Source: Polyangiaceae bacterium (lineage in GTDB: Bacteria > Myxococcota_A > Polyangia > Polyangiales > Polyangiaceae). From it: DNA of 64,000 nucleotides. Location of the stretch: NCBI GenBank assembly GCA_013214025.1, contig JABSRN010000015.1:38189-102188 (forward strand), given 5' to 3'. Made by a program: the position numbers and the translations under genes. Below the pieces are notes generated by a model, which was not told where the DNA came from, did not search any database, and was given only the letters and a program-made list of their open reading frames with translations. Each line of letters opens with the position of its first letter. Position 1 is the first letter of the stretch. Positions 34,405 to 45,686 of this stretch are shown piece after piece.

Positions 34405-34977
34405 ATGACTCAAAGCTGCTTCTGGCTGAGCGTCGCCGTTGCCCTAAGCTCGGGCGCCTGCGGCGGGAGCGTCGCGCCCCGTGTGGACGACCGGCAGAAT
34501 CTGGCGGACGGCGGAGGCGGCTCGGGCGGTGCCGCGGCGGAATGGTCCTGGACGCCCCCGCCACCGGCTGGTGGTAGCGGCGGGACCGCTTCAGTTTCGA
34601 TGGTCGGCGGCGGCGCTGGCGGCTCGCCGCTGTACGTCGAGCCCGAGTGTCCGGACGTCGCTGCTACGCCGGGTCCCGAAGAGTGTGCACTGTTCGGCGA
34701 CACTGGGGGGTGCGGATTGGGACTGTCTTGCAGCCCCTACGTTGAATATCCGTCGACACCGTGCGGCGCAGAGATTTTCGGAACCCATTGCGTCACGGCC
34801 GGGGTGGGGCGCCAAGGCGACGAATGCGATGATGGCTGCGCCGAAGGGCACATTTGCGTGAGCAGTGCTCGGGGCTTTCTGTGTGTGCAGATGTGTCCCA
34901 TTGACGCTCCGGATGATTGTCCCCCCGGTCTCCTATGCGGCTCCTTGGATGTGGAGGGCCTAGGCGGATGCATTTGA
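34405..34977 (+). CDS. Cys-rich Gly-linker lipoprotein
   Basis: The 190-residue protein starts MTQSCFWLSVAVALSSGACGG with a lipobox Cys at 19. A Gly/Ala/Ser/Pro linker (about 37-75) leads to a Cys-rich half (about 80-190) with roughly 14 cysteines in a spaced pattern such as CGLGLSCSPYVEYPSTPCG, CDDGCAEGHICVSS and CVQMCPIDAPDDCPPGLLCG. This style is common among exported proteins of Myxococcota. The cysteines probably form disulfides outside the cytoplasm. Function unknown. Its last 10 bases overlap the start of the next gene. Confidence 0.75.
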   Translation: MTQSCFWLSVAVALSSGACGGSVAPRVDDRQNLADGGGGSGGAAAEWSWTPPPPAGGSGGTASVSMVGGGAGGSPLYVEPECPDVAATPGPEECALFGDTGGCGLGLSCSPYVEYPSTPCGAEIFGTHCVTAGVGRQGDECDDGCAEGHICVSSARGFLCVQMCPIDAPDDCPPGLLCGSLDVEGLGGCI

Positions 34978-36542
34978 GTCGGGGCAGCCCTTGGCCGACG
35001 ACAACAGCAACCGTTTTCTTCAGCGTACTGAGCGCTTGCGGTGCCCGCACATCGATCGATATCTTCGAGCCGCCCTCACGGGCGCCCACCGGCGTGTCCG
35101 TGAGGGCTGTGGATGCGGGGGTGCAGTGCGTTTTGCCTGATGAGTGTCCGGAGCCGACTGCTTGTGTGAGCTACGACTGCGAGCAAGATCGCTGCGAGCA
35201 AATCGTGTTGGTGCGTTGCCCTCTCTCGCTGGATCCCTGTCTCGAAAACATCTGCGAGCCGGTGACGGGTGATTGTGAGATCGAGCCCAAGACCGTGGAT
35301 GCGGATGGCGACGGTTACACCGCCGCCCTGGCGGGCTTCGTGCCCGGAGAACGGGGTGCTTGCGGTGACGACTGCGATGATTCGAATGCCAACGTGTTCC
35401 CGGGTGCGACCGAGTCTTGTGATGGCGTAGACAACAACTGCGATGGCGCGGTGGACGAAAACTCAAGCTATGTGCCGGACAGCTTTGATGTGGCCATCGT
35501 GCCGGGGAGCCAACAGTCGAGTGTTGGTGGCATGGCGTTCACCGGTGAGTTCCTGAGTTTGAGTTTTTCGGAGCAACAGGACCACTGGGCGGCATCCTTG
35601 CTCGGTTTGCCCGGGGCTCCTAGCCCGTTGTCGGAGGGGGTCGCTCTGACGACTCTCAATAGCGATACCTTCGCCGGGCCGGTGGTTTGGAGCGGAGACG
35701 CGTTCGGGTCGGCCTGGGAAGACCGACGGCATGAGAACTTTGAGATCTACTTCAATCGCTTCGATGAAGCCGGGAACAAGCTAGGCCCCGATCTGCGTGT
35801 GAGCAATACGCCCGGCTTCTCCCTTCGTCCGTCCCTCGTCTGGACGGGAGAGGAATATCTGCTCGCGTGGGCGGAACAGGGCGATGGCGACGTGTTCCAA
35901 GTCGACGCTTCCCGCATAGATAGCGCTGGCCGATTGGTGGGCAGTCCGAAGCTGGTTAGTCCCGTGGGAGAGGAAGGCGACGGGCCCGCACTGGCTCTGG
36001 GAGCGAGCGGATTGGGGCTGGTTTACAACGGCGTACGGAATGGCTCGCGTCAGAGTTTTTTTCGCATCTTAGATTTTGAGCTGCTACCGACGACCGATGC
36101 GGTGGCAGTGGGCGAGGAGAACAGTACCGGGCAATCCGTTGTCTACAACGCCGGCCAGTACATTGTGAACTGGCATATCCAGGATGTGTTCCCCGGGAAC
36201 ACCGCCTGGGCAGCGGCGTTCAGCGACAGCGGGGAGACGGTCATCGATGCCCGGTCCGTGGTCTCTTCGGACAGCTTCGTTCGGGGTAGCTCGCTACTTC
36301 CTTTGGGCGATCGTTACCTGCTCGTTTGGGCGGAGGAGAGTTCCGGCAGTTACGCTCTGTTCTCCAGCCTACTGAGTACCGAACTCACGCCCCTAGGCGA
36401 CGTTCAGCCCATCACGCAGGCGGATGGGGATTCGACGGCTCCGGTGCTGAGTCTGGGGCCTGGCGGCGATGTCGCAGTGGCGTACCGGGACAACCGAAGC
36501 GGCGTGTTTCAAGCTCGGCTCTTGTGGCTGCGCTGTCTGTAG
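34968..36542 (+). CDS. Exported lipoprotein with MopE-type metal-binding motif and beta-propeller-like repeats
   Basis: From ATG 34968 (524 residues), overlapping the previous stop by 10 bases, a signal with lipobox (FFSVLSAC) precedes a Cys-rich segment. An Asp-rich block then reads DADGDGYTAA...CGDDCDDSNANVFPGATESCDGVDNNCDG with the CDGxDNNCDGxxDE signature at about 163-176, the motif of MopE-like putative metal-binding repeats. The rest (about 180-524) contains repeated WSGDAFGSAWEDRR and WTGEEYLLAWAE-like blades, suggesting a propeller. A single motif copy is present. Probably co-translated with the Cys-rich lipoprotein. Confidence 0.75.
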   Translation: MHLSRGSPWPTTTATVFFSVLSACGARTSIDIFEPPSRAPTGVSVRAVDAGVQCVLPDECPEPTACVSYDCEQDRCEQIVLVRCPLSLDPCLENICEPVTGDCEIEPKTVDADGDGYTAALAGFVPGERGACGDDCDDSNANVFPGATESCDGVDNNCDGAVDENSSYVPDSFDVAIVPGSQQSSVGGMAFTGEFLSLSFSEQQDHWAASLLGLPGAPSPLSEGVALTTLNSDTFAGPVVWSGDAFGSAWEDRRHENFEIYFNRFDEAGNKLGPDLRVSNTPGFSLRPSLVWTGEEYLLAWAEQGDGDVFQVDASRIDSAGRLVGSPKLVSPVGEEGDGPALALGASGLGLVYNGVRNGSRQSFFRILDFELLPTTDAVAVGEENSTGQSVVYNAGQYIVNWHIQDVFPGNTAWAAAFSDSGETVIDARSVVSSDSFVRGSSLLPLGDRYLLVWAEESSGSYALFSSLLSTELTPLGDVQPITQADGDSTAPVLSLGPGGDVAVAYRDNRSGVFQARLLWLRCL

Positions 36543-36593
36543 TCGGTCTCGCTTCATGGGCTAGAACAACTCGGGCGAATGGCTAGCGCCCAG

Positions 36594-37514
36594 CTAGCTA
36601 GGGCGGCGACGACGGGGCAGCCCAGCCTGGTGCACCTTGCCGGGTAGCGGTCGGTGCAAAATTCTAGCGGCGACTCGTCCTGCCTCCACCAGCGCGGGGA
36701 GGTGTATGCCTGTTTCGATGCCCAGGCCGTCCAGCATGTAAGTGAGATCCTCAGTCGCGAGATTGCCCGCAGCGCCTGGCGCGTAGGGACAGCCCCCGAT
36801 GCCGGCGACCGAGGCATCGAAGGTCTGGAATCCGCACTCAAGCCCGACCAGAGCGTTCGCGAGGGCCGTGCCTCTTGTGTCGTGAAGATGCAAAGCCAAA
36901 CGGTCGACTCCGATTTCGCTAGCGAAGAGCTGGCAGATATCTCGAGTTTGCCGGGGCGTGCCGACGCCTATGGTATCGCCGAGGGATATTTCGTAGCAGC
37001 CGAACTCCAACAAGCGTTGAGCGATGCTGAGTGCCCGGTTCACGGGCACCGTTCCTTCATAGGGACATCCCCATACTGTCGATACGTAGGCGCGCACCCG
37101 GATATTCGCCTCGAGTGCGAGTGCCACCAGCTCTTCGTAGACATCGAGGCTACGCTCGGTCGAGCGATTCAAGTTCTTGTGGTTGTGGGTCTCTGACGAA
37201 CTGAGAAAGATCGCTATCTCTTTGAGGCCGACGCTCATCGCCCGCTCCAGCCCCTTGCTGTTGGGGCACAGAGCACTGAAGCGCACCCCCTCCGGGGGGA
37301 TCTCATCAGTCAGCACGGATTCGGCGTCCGCCAGTTGGGGGACCCAGCGTGGCGACACGAAGCTGGAAACTTCGATTCGTTTCAGGCCCGCTCCGATCAG
37401 AGATTCGATGAGCAATTTCTTGCTTGCTAGATCGACCGGGGTCGCTTCGTTTTGCAGCCCATCCCGCGGAGACACCTCGTATATCGAGACCCGGGGGGGG
37501 AGCGAATCGAGCAT
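36594..37514 (-). CDS. mvaB: Hydroxymethylglutaryl-CoA lyase
   Basis: It cleaves HMG-CoA to acetoacetate and acetyl-CoA in leucine degradation. The 306-residue protein shows EVSPRDGLQNE (catalytic Arg, metal Asp), the metal-binding LHLHDTRG and the catalytic Cys in GIGGCPYAPGAAGN. This last motif with the Ala-Pro-Gly sequence supports HMG-CoA lyase over isopropylmalate or homocitrate synthase. Its ATG overlaps the purF stop as TAATG, an odd pairing of purine synthesis and leucine breakdown. The C-terminus is Arg/Pro-rich. Confidence 0.93.
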   Translation of the reverse strand: MLDSLPPRVSIYEVSPRDGLQNEATPVDLASKKLLIESLIGAGLKRIEVSSFVSPRWVPQLADAESVLTDEIPPEGVRFSALCPNSKGLERAMSVGLKEIAIFLSSSETHNHKNLNRSTERSLDVYEELVALALEANIRVRAYVSTVWGCPYEGTVPVNRALSIAQRLLEFGCYEISLGDTIGVGTPRQTRDICQLFASEIGVDRLALHLHDTRGTALANALVGLECGFQTFDASVAGIGGCPYAPGAAGNLATEDLTYMLDGLGIETGIHLPALVEAGRVAARILHRPLPGKVHQAGLPRRRRPS

Positions 37515-38959
37515 TAGATATCCAGGAGTCTCATCTGTCTCGGCCCGCGCTGTTTTTCGAAGCGGACGGGATAATCACCACTGAAACACGCGTGACAGAA
37601 CGAATCTTTGTCTAGGGCTTCGTTCTGCACTGGTAGATGTGTTTTGCCGTCTTCCGGGTCGAACTCTTCGACTTTGGCTTTGGACACACAGCTAGCCATT
37701 TGCTCGAGGGGCAAGTAGCTGAGCGAATCGCTGGTGATGTACTTGTTGATCTCTTCAACGGTGTGATTCGATGCGATGAGTTCCGAACGGGTCGGCGTGT
37801 CGATGCCGTAGTAACAGGGCCACGAAGTGGGAGCGCTGGCGATGCGCATGTGCACTTCCGAGGCACCCGCATCTCGTAACATCTTGACGATCTTACGGCT
37901 GGTCGTTCCACGAACGATACTGTCGTCGACGACGACCACGCGTTTTCCGCGCAAGGACGTACCCACGGGATTGAGTTTCAATCGAACGCCAAAGTGCCTA
38001 ATGCTTTGTTGGGGCTCAATGAAGGTGCGCCCGACGTAATGACTGCGAACCAACAACATCTCGAAGGGGATACCCGCTTCTTCCGCGTAGCCAATCGTAG
38101 CCGGCACGCCGGAGTCGGGAACGGGAACGACGATGTCGGCCTCGACCTTGTTTTCGCGAGCGAGGGCACGCCCCAAATTTTTGCGGGCTTCGTAGACACT
38201 GACGCCGTCGAGCACAGAGTCCGGCCGGGAAAAATACACATACTCGAAAATGCACATTTTCCTGGGTTTCGTCCCGAAGGGGTAGGAACTGCGCATTCCG
38301 TCCTTGTCGATGACGATCATTTCCCCGGGAGCGATCTCGCGCTCTAGCTTGGCGCCAATCAAGTCGAAGCTAGTCGGCTCACTGGAGACGACATAGGCGT
38401 CGTCGAGGCGCCCCAGGACGAGGGGGCGGATTCCGTGCGGGTCGCGAGCGGCGATGAGTTTGTCCTGGGACAGAAGGGTCACCGAGTAGGCGCCATCCAC
38501 TTGGTTCAGAGCGTCGGCGACGCGATCTTCGATGGTGGTCTGTTTGCTAATAGCGACGAGGTGGACAATCACCTCCGTGTCGCTGGCGCTCTGGAAGATG
38601 GAGCCTCGCTCCTCCAACATCGTTCGCAGCTGCTCTGCGTTGGTGAGGTTGCCGTTGTGAGCGATGGCCAGTGAGCCCTCGGAATAATCGACCGCGAGGG
38701 GCTGCGCGTTTTTCAAGAACGAGCCGCCTGCGGTCGAATATCGGACATGACCGATCGCGCTCGTTCCAGCGAGGCGTTTGATTTGCGGATTGGCGAAGAC
38801 GTCGATGACGTGACCCATGCCGCGGTACAACGATAGCTGTTTGCCGTCGGACGTTGCGATGCCGGCGCTTTCCTGCCCGCGATGTTGCAGGGCATGCAAG
38901 CCCAGGTAGGCGAGGTTTGCGGCCTCCGCATGCCCAAAAACTCCAAAAACTCCACACAT
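37514..38959 (-). CDS. purF: Amidophosphoribosyltransferase
   Basis: This is the first committed enzyme of purine synthesis (PRPP plus glutamine to phosphoribosylamine), 481 residues. The mature N-terminal Cys is in [10 protein letters not shown]. The glutaminase has GHVRYST and HNGNL, and the phosphoribosyl domain has the PRPP loop [16 protein letters not shown]. The C-terminal [10 protein letters not shown] and MCIFEYVYF cysteines are those expected for the Fe-S type enzyme found in Bacillus, where the propeptide is longer. It is upstream of mvaB with TAATG coupling. The 271 bases to the divergent TPR gene contain no recognised purine riboswitch. Confidence 0.96.
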   Translation of the reverse strand: MCGVFGVFGHAEAANLAYLGLHALQHRGQESAGIATSDGKQLSLYRGMGHVIDVFANPQIKRLAGTSAIGHVRYSTAGGSFLKNAQPLAVDYSEGSLAIAHNGNLTNAEQLRTMLEERGSIFQSASDTEVIVHLVAISKQTTIEDRVADALNQVDGAYSVTLLSQDKLIAARDPHGIRPLVLGRLDDAYVVSSEPTSFDLIGAKLEREIAPGEMIVIDKDGMRSSYPFGTKPRKMCIFEYVYFSRPDSVLDGVSVYEARKNLGRALARENKVEADIVVPVPDSGVPATIGYAEEAGIPFEMLLVRSHYVGRTFIEPQQSIRHFGVRLKLNPVGTSLRGKRVVVVDDSIVRGTTSRKIVKMLRDAGASEVHMRIASAPTSWPCYYGIDTPTRSELIASNHTVEEINKYITSDSLSYLPLEQMASCVSKAKVEEFDPEDGKTHLPVQNEALDKDSFCHACFSGDYPVRFEKQRGPRQMRLLDI

Positions 38960-39230
38960 GTTTTTTCGTGCTTTCCGGGAACGTTCGGCCGTTCATGCCG
39001 TCAATCGACGGTGTTGGCAAGCTTGGTTTGAGTGCCGCACAAAGCGCCTACAAAAGGGTGACCGTTGTGGGCTGCAAAGCAAGTTCCGAGCATACGGTAC
39101 TTGGGCGCGGCTGAGTGTGAAAGTTTGGCCGCCCGGATGAAAATGCCTAGGTGCGCCCGCGATTTAGCGCCAACCCAAAGCATCCTTGGTCTTGTGGACC
39201 GAGATGTTGGCCGACTAAGCTGACGAGGAT

Positions 39231-42065
39231 ATGAGTGCGCTGACTGAGCTTCTTACAGGGTGGCGACACAATCCAGATGCCGACGCGACTCTCGCGCTTT
39301 GTGCCTACCTCAGCACATCAACCGGCTACGACGAGGTGGTCCGAGAGGTCGGGGCCAGCGCCGAGACCTGGCACATCAAAGACGCTCAAGTGATGCTGGC
39401 GGTCGGCCGCATGTATCTGGACACGGGCTTTCTACAGGAGGCGCAGGCGGCTCTGGTGATCGGCGGCAAATGTAATCCCCAGTCGCCCGACCCATTTCGG
39501 TATTTGGGAGAGGTGCTGCTCCGACGCGGGGACGCTGTGCGCGCGGAGAAAGTGCTCGCTCGCAGCGTGCAGCTGGGGCGCCAGGATGAGGATGCCCGCA
39601 TGTGGCACGACCGGGCGGTCGTCTACGTGGCTCTGCAAAAGCGAGTCGGCATGCAAGCTGTGGCTGACGAGGTGCGGAGGAATCTGCCCAAACAGAATTC
39701 CCTCCCGCCGGTAGCGATGATGGCCACAGCCGAACCGGTATTGCCGACTTACTCTGCGAACGACCTGGATGACACGACGGCAAGCCGCTCAATCGAAGAA
39801 CTGACCAATGGGGCTTCGGTCGAGGACACAGGGGGTAGCGCACTGGCGGCGCCGTTGACTCCAGGGATTCCGGTTCCGATAGCCCCGGCAGCTACGGCGC
39901 CCGATCCCTTCACCCCGGCGATATTGGCGGTACCCCCCGCTGCGCCGGCTGCTCTCGCTGCGCCGGCCCCCGTCCTCCCGGCGGCTGTCGTACCCGCTCC
40001 GATTAATCGCGCGGTTCCGGTTCCCGTCTTGCCCCTGACCAGTGGGCAGACAGGAAGTTCTCCAGTAGCGCCTTCCGCCGCTGATCTCACGCCCCCGACA
40101 CCAGTCGTGGCGCCCAAGCTTGAGAGCGTGACCCCAGTAGGTTGCCCGATGGTCGACGATGGATGCCCGCTGGCACCCGCTCAAGTGCTCGATGCGCTGG
40201 CAGAAGTCGGTGTGTTCGAGCCCGCCGGTGGGGCTGCGCCGGCCTGGGAGAAGGCTCCCAAAGAGAAGAAGCGCGGCGGTTGGGTTATGATTCTAGCTGT
40301 TGTCCTGGTGATGGGCGGAGGGGGATTCGGCTACCACAAGATCCAAGAGCAGAAACGCGCGCGAATGGCATCGGCCCGAGCCATCGAAAAAGAGGTCGCC
40401 GCGCTGCTGTACTCAACGAGGCCGTCGGACATCGCTTCCACCGACGACAAGTTATCCAAGGTGTTCGATCTGGACTCCCACAGCACGGTCGCCGCCAGGC
40501 TCTGGCTTCAGAATCGCGTGATGTCGGCGTTGCTGTTGCCGAATCAGGTCCGTGGCATTGAGTCGGCGATTCTACGGGCCCGGACCGTCGGGCTGTCAGA
40601 AAAAGAGCTGGTGTTCGGGTTGTTGGCGAGTCGAATCAGCGGAGGCGACACCGCTGGTGCCGCGGCTCTCATGACGAAGTGGGATGAGTCTAAGGATCCA
40701 GCTGCGGATGTAAAAAAAGACGCGATGTACCAACTGGTGTCGGCTGTGACGCTGGACCGAGCTGGGGACGTTCGCGCCGTTGAGCGATACGAACGATCCA
40801 TTAAACTGGATCCGAAGCTCTTGATCGCCAAACTGCTGCACGCTCAGCTTGTGTTGTTCGCCGTGGGGAGCGAGCCAGCGATGCCGTTGTTGGACGAGCT
40901 GGGGAAGTCCGGCAAGGGTTCCGCTGCGAAGGCTCTGAGAGGGGCGCTTTGGGCTTCGGATCCGGCTCGTCCGGCAGAACTGCCCGAAGAGATTACGCTC
41001 TCGGACGAAGAACTCAAAGAGCTCCCGTATCCGCTACGAGCGGCTCACTTTGCCGTAAAGTCGGTCCAAGCGCAGCTAGCGGACGACGAAAAGGCTCGTG
41101 GAGAGGCCATGGACCGAGCGATTCGCTATGCCGCGAGTCCGGCGTCGGCGACCTGGCTAGGCTATCTCAACATTGACGTGGGTGATGGGGAACGGGCCCG
41201 TAAGGCTGCGCTACGCTCCCTGGGCTTTTCGGCATTCTACCCGCGGGCCCGTGCACTAGCGGCGCGAGTTGCGTTGCTCTCCGCTCGTTTGTTAGAGGCG
41301 CGGAAGGCCATCGAGAAGTTGGATCCGGGTAATCCTGAGGTTCTGACTGTGAGGGCCGTTATCGCTTACGAGGGTTTGGACTTGTCGGAGTTGGACAACA
41401 CCCGGGCAGCGCTGGCCTCGAACAAGGCCAAGGCGAAGTCACTGAGTGCTCTCTTGGCGGCCGAGGGCGCGGTCTTGGGCCGCTACCCGAACAGCGAGGC
41501 GATCCAAGCCATGGCAGTTCCTGCTGTTCCCTGGGGCGACATCGTTGCCATGGACTCGGCGCTTGGCTCCGGTGACTTGAAGCTAGCCGCCGAACTGGGA
41601 GCGCAGTGGGAAACCACCAAGGAGCGTCCGGTGTACGCGCTACGCCTCGCTCAGCTGGCTCGTTATCAAAAAAAATCCGAGGCTGCTGTCACAGCCCTTG
41701 CCCCCGCGCTGATGGCGGATGCGATGACCCCCCGTACGTTGGTCGAAGCGGTCTACATCATGATTGAAGCTGATGACCTCGACGGAGCGCGGTCGCTCCT
41801 GGCAAAGTTCCCGGCGATGATGGGGCAGTGGAGCAACTGGCTCAAGGTCAGCGTCGATGTGGCCGCTGGTAAAAAACGACGGGCCGCGGTCACCGCCAAG
41901 GGATTGGAGCTGGCGACCCCGGAAGCCCCGCTGCTGTACCAGTTGATGGTTCTTCGGGGGTTACAGGAGACGAGCGATCGCCGGGTGCGAATCATGGCTC
42001 GTGCGCTCCGTCGCTACCGGAAACACCCCGACTACCAGCGCGCTCTGACCCGCAAAAAGCGCTAG
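39231..42065 (+). CDS. Large membrane-anchored TPR-like protein
   Basis: The 944-residue protein has N-terminal TPR-like repeats (about 15-150, e.g. VMLAVGRMYLDTGFLQEAQAAL), a long Pro/Ala-rich linker (about 165-335), one transmembrane helix (about 351-368, WVMILAVVLVMGGGGFGY), then about 570 residues of helical repeats on the other side with Lys/Asp/Leu-rich helix pairs. No catalytic domain was seen. A single helix between cytoplasmic and periplasmic repeats suggests a tethering or assembly scaffold. The start ATG follows GACGAGGAT. It is not in an operon with the convergent pilT, whose stop lies 90 bases away. Specific function unknown. Confidence 0.75.
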   Translation: MSALTELLTGWRHNPDADATLALCAYLSTSTGYDEVVREVGASAETWHIKDAQVMLAVGRMYLDTGFLQEAQAALVIGGKCNPQSPDPFRYLGEVLLRRGDAVRAEKVLARSVQLGRQDEDARMWHDRAVVYVALQKRVGMQAVADEVRRNLPKQNSLPPVAMMATAEPVLPTYSANDLDDTTASRSIEELTNGASVEDTGGSALAAPLTPGIPVPIAPAATAPDPFTPAILAVPPAAPAALAAPAPVLPAAVVPAPINRAVPVPVLPLTSGQTGSSPVAPSAADLTPPTPVVAPKLESVTPVGCPMVDDGCPLAPAQVLDALAEVGVFEPAGGAAPAWEKAPKEKKRGGWVMILAVVLVMGGGGFGYHKIQEQKRARMASARAIEKEVAALLYSTRPSDIASTDDKLSKVFDLDSHSTVAARLWLQNRVMSALLLPNQVRGIESAILRARTVGLSEKELVFGLLASRISGGDTAGAAALMTKWDESKDPAADVKKDAMYQLVSAVTLDRAGDVRAVERYERSIKLDPKLLIAKLLHAQLVLFAVGSEPAMPLLDELGKSGKGSAAKALRGALWASDPARPAELPEEITLSDEELKELPYPLRAAHFAVKSVQAQLADDEKARGEAMDRAIRYAASPASATWLGYLNIDVGDGERARKAALRSLGFSAFYPRARALAARVALLSARLLEARKAIEKLDPGNPEVLTVRAVIAYEGLDLSELDNTRAALASNKAKAKSLSALLAAEGAVLGRYPNSEAIQAMAVPAVPWGDIVAMDSALGSGDLKLAAELGAQWETTKERPVYALRLAQLARYQKKSEAAVTALAPALMADAMTPRTLVEAVYIMIEADDLDGARSLLAKFPAMMGQWSNWLKVSVDVAAGKKRRAAVTAKGLELATPEAPLLYQLMVLRGLQETSDRRVRIMARALRRYRKHPDYQRALTRKKR

Positions 42066-42155
42066 CGTCTAACGATCCCGGAGGAGCGTGTGCATGCGAC
42101 CCCAGATAGATGACCGCCGCCCGCGCTGTAAAGTTTAGTGTTGTCGAGCCGGCGA

Positions 42156-43244
42156 TCAGGCGGGAGGTTTGCCTTCGATCATTGTGCGCAGTTCGTCTTG
42201 ATCTGAAGAACGGCCCATGGCCTGATCGAGGCTGATAAGTCGCTTGGAGTAGAGCGAAAACAGCGACTGGTTCATCGTCTGCATCCCGTGACGGGATTGC
42301 CCAACCTGCATCGAGGAGTAGATCTGATGAATCTTGTCTTCGCGAATCATGTTTCGCACCGCGGGGCTGGGGATCAGAACTTCGAGAGCCAGACAGCGAC
42401 CGGCGGCGCCGTCACGGGGGATCAGTAGCTGACACAGCACCCCTTCGAGCACGAAGGAAAGCTGTGCGCGCACCTGTCCCTGCTGATGCGGCGGAAATAC
42501 GTCGATAACGCGGGTGATGCTCTGGATAGCCGAGTTGGTGTGCAGAGTGGCGAAAACCAAGTGACCGGTTTCCGCGATGGTGAGCGCTGCCTCGATGGTT
42601 TCGAGATCTCGCATTTCGCCGATCAGCACGACGTCAGGATCCTGCCTCAGCACATACTTGAGCGCTTTGGTGAAGGTGTCGGTGTCCGCGCCAATTTCTC
42701 GCTGGTTCACGATGCTTCGCTTGTGCGGATGGAGATACTCAATCGGATCTTCCACCGTCATGATGTGCTGGCGGGTCTCGCTGTTGATCTTGTCGATGAT
42801 CGACGCGAGGGTCGTGCTCTTGCCGGAGCCCGTGGGCCCGGTAACGAGTAGCAAGCCTCGGGGCTTCGACGCGAGGGCGCCGACGGAAGCTGGGAGACCG
42901 AGTTCGTCGAAGCTCAGGATCTTGAACGGAATGGACCGAAAGGCTCCAGAGACAGCACCGCGTTGCATGAAGATGTTGGCGCGGAATCGAGATAGGTTCT
43001 TGACGCCGAAAGAGAGGTCGAGCTCCTTCTCCTTCTCGAACATGATCTTTTGCTCTTCGGTGAGCACTGAGTAACAAAGCTGTTTGGTATCCACCGGGGA
43101 TAGGGGCTGCAGCTTGAGCGGCACCACAGCGCCATCCACACGAAGCAGAGGCGGGGAGCCGGTTGTGATGTGCATGTCGCTTGCGCCCTTTTCGATCATG
43201 GCGCGCAGCAGCTGATGCAGATTGACCTTTAAGCCTTCGCTCAC
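42156..43244 (-). CDS. pilT: Type IV pilus retraction ATPase PilT
   Basis: It powers pilus retraction and twitching motility. The GTG start at 43244 with AAAGGA upstream gives 362 residues from MSEGLKVNLHQLLRAMIEKGASDMHI. Motifs: Walker A GPTGSGKSTTLAS, Asp box IVNQREIGADTDTF, Walker B VVLIGEMRDLETIEAAL, His box VFATLHTNSAI and the PilT C-terminal signature AVRNMIRE (AIRNLIRE in the family). A hairpin lies 27 bases upstream (43271-43290). pilB is 479 bases upstream on the same strand; pilC and pilin genes are not in the window. Confidence 0.96.
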   Translation of the reverse strand: MSEGLKVNLHQLLRAMIEKGASDMHITTGSPPLLRVDGAVVPLKLQPLSPVDTKQLCYSVLTEEQKIMFEKEKELDLSFGVKNLSRFRANIFMQRGAVSGAFRSIPFKILSFDELGLPASVGALASKPRGLLLVTGPTGSGKSTTLASIIDKINSETRQHIMTVEDPIEYLHPHKRSIVNQREIGADTDTFTKALKYVLRQDPDVVLIGEMRDLETIEAALTIAETGHLVFATLHTNSAIQSITRVIDVFPPHQQGQVRAQLSFVLEGVLCQLLIPRDGAAGRCLALEVLIPSPAVRNMIREDKIHQIYSSMQVGQSRHGMQTMNQSLFSLYSKRLISLDQAMGRSSDQDELRTMIEGKPPA

Positions 43245-43270
43245 GTTGGTTCCTTTGTTTGCCGATGGAT

Positions 43271-43290
43271 CATTAGACTTTCGTCTAGTG
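43271..43290 (-). promoter_or_regulatory. Hairpin with GAAA loop in the pilT leader
   Basis: On the minus strand CACTAGAC-GAAA-GTCTAATG forms a stem with one C-A mismatch and a GNRA-type tetraloop. It ends about 27 bases before the pilT GTG start, so it should be in the 5' untranslated leader if the transcript begins upstream. Confidence 0.4.
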
Positions 43291-43500
43291 GTATTTAGTA
43301 CCCGGGCGCGTCCCAAAAGCAATGCGCGTTTGGCCTCCGCGGGATGATTCTTGGTCTAAGGGATCGGGCGTGCTGCTCGCGAACGGCTGTGCGCCTGCGG
43401 CCCGTGACCTGGACTGGGCGGCCAGCCCTGAACCGGGTCTGCATGGGCAGGCCAAGATCAGCGGGTGACCCAGCAAGGAGTCGGCGACCCAGGCCGGATG

Positions 43501-43562
43501 GCGCTTGTTTGCTGAAGCGCCCGCCTCAGTTAGGTCCCCCGCGGCTCAGAGGGCGGGGGCGC
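43501..43562. other. Two mutually exclusive stem-loops downstream of pilB
   Basis: GCGCTT...AAGCGC (43501-43520, 8-base loop) overlaps by GCGC with a longer stem GCGCCCGCCT...GGGCGGGGGCGC (43517-43562) that has a small bulge. Both cannot form together. Without a following T-run this is not a standard terminator; an attenuator-like switch or a weak pilB terminator are possible. Confidence 0.3.
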
Positions 43563-43588
43563 GAGGGATGAGGAACGTCCCCAGGAGC

Positions 43589-43632
43589 GCAGGGAGCGCC
43601 AGGAGTGCAGGGAGCCTAGGATTGCAGGGAGC
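43589..43632. repeat. Three GCAGGGAGC direct repeats
   Basis: GCAGGGAGC occurs at 43589-43597, 43607-43615 and 43624-43632, spaced 18 and 17 bases, each with AGGA-like flanking sequence. They lie about 90 bases downstream of the pilB stop. Confidence 0.45.
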
Positions 43633-43723
43633 TGGTGCCCGGGCCATGTGCCCCAATGTAGGCGGCGCTTTTGGACTGAGTTCACTTCAGCAAGCGCGTC
43701 TGTTCCGGCTCAGTCTCCCGGTG

Positions 43724-45433
<1,710 letters not shown>

Positions 45434-45536
45434 GCTTCGTTCTTCCGCCCCGTTAAGAGAGAGGGTCCGACTGTATCAACGGAGTATCGTTGGCCCAAGC
45501 GTGCCTTCACTGCACGGATGACGTTAGTCGGTGAGA

Positions 45537-45563
45537 GCTGGTTGTCCTAACCGGACGACCAGC
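45537..45563. promoter_or_regulatory. 11-bp hairpin in the pilB/moeB divergent region
   Basis: GCTGGTTGTCC-TAACC-GGACGACCAGC pairs over 11 positions with one G-U wobble. It lies 104 bases from the pilB start and 244 from the E1 gene start. It could act as an RNA hairpin in either leader or as an operator. Confidence 0.4.
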
Positions 45564-45640
45564 CCAATTGTGGACGACGAACCGGCAAGATCCGGATGAT
45601 TTATCCGCTTTGGGGACGGTTGGCACAGTCCGAAGTCGGC

Positions 45641-45686
45641 TCTCGCGTGCCGGCTCAGGCCCTGCGGCCGGTCCTGGCACGCGAGA
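45641..45686. promoter_or_regulatory. Compound stem-loop upstream of the rhodanese-E1 gene
   Basis: TCTCGCGTGCC (45641-45651) pairs perfectly with GGCACGCGAGA (45676-45686), and inside lies GGCC-CTGC-GGCC. The T-rich stretch that follows on the plus strand starts only about 10 bases later, so it is not a classical terminator. It would be in the 5' leader of the E1 gene if transcription starts further upstream. Confidence 0.4.

Larger units (their letters stand above)
43245..43723. other. 479-base pilB-pilT intergenic region
   Basis: No credible gene is seen on either strand; the open frames here are shadows of pilB or short. It holds a hairpin just upstream of pilT (43271-43290), two overlapping stem-loops (43501-43520 and 43517-43562) and three GCAGGGAGC repeats (43589-43632). 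The size of the gap suggests that pilT has its own promoter, but none was recognised. Confidence 0.4.
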
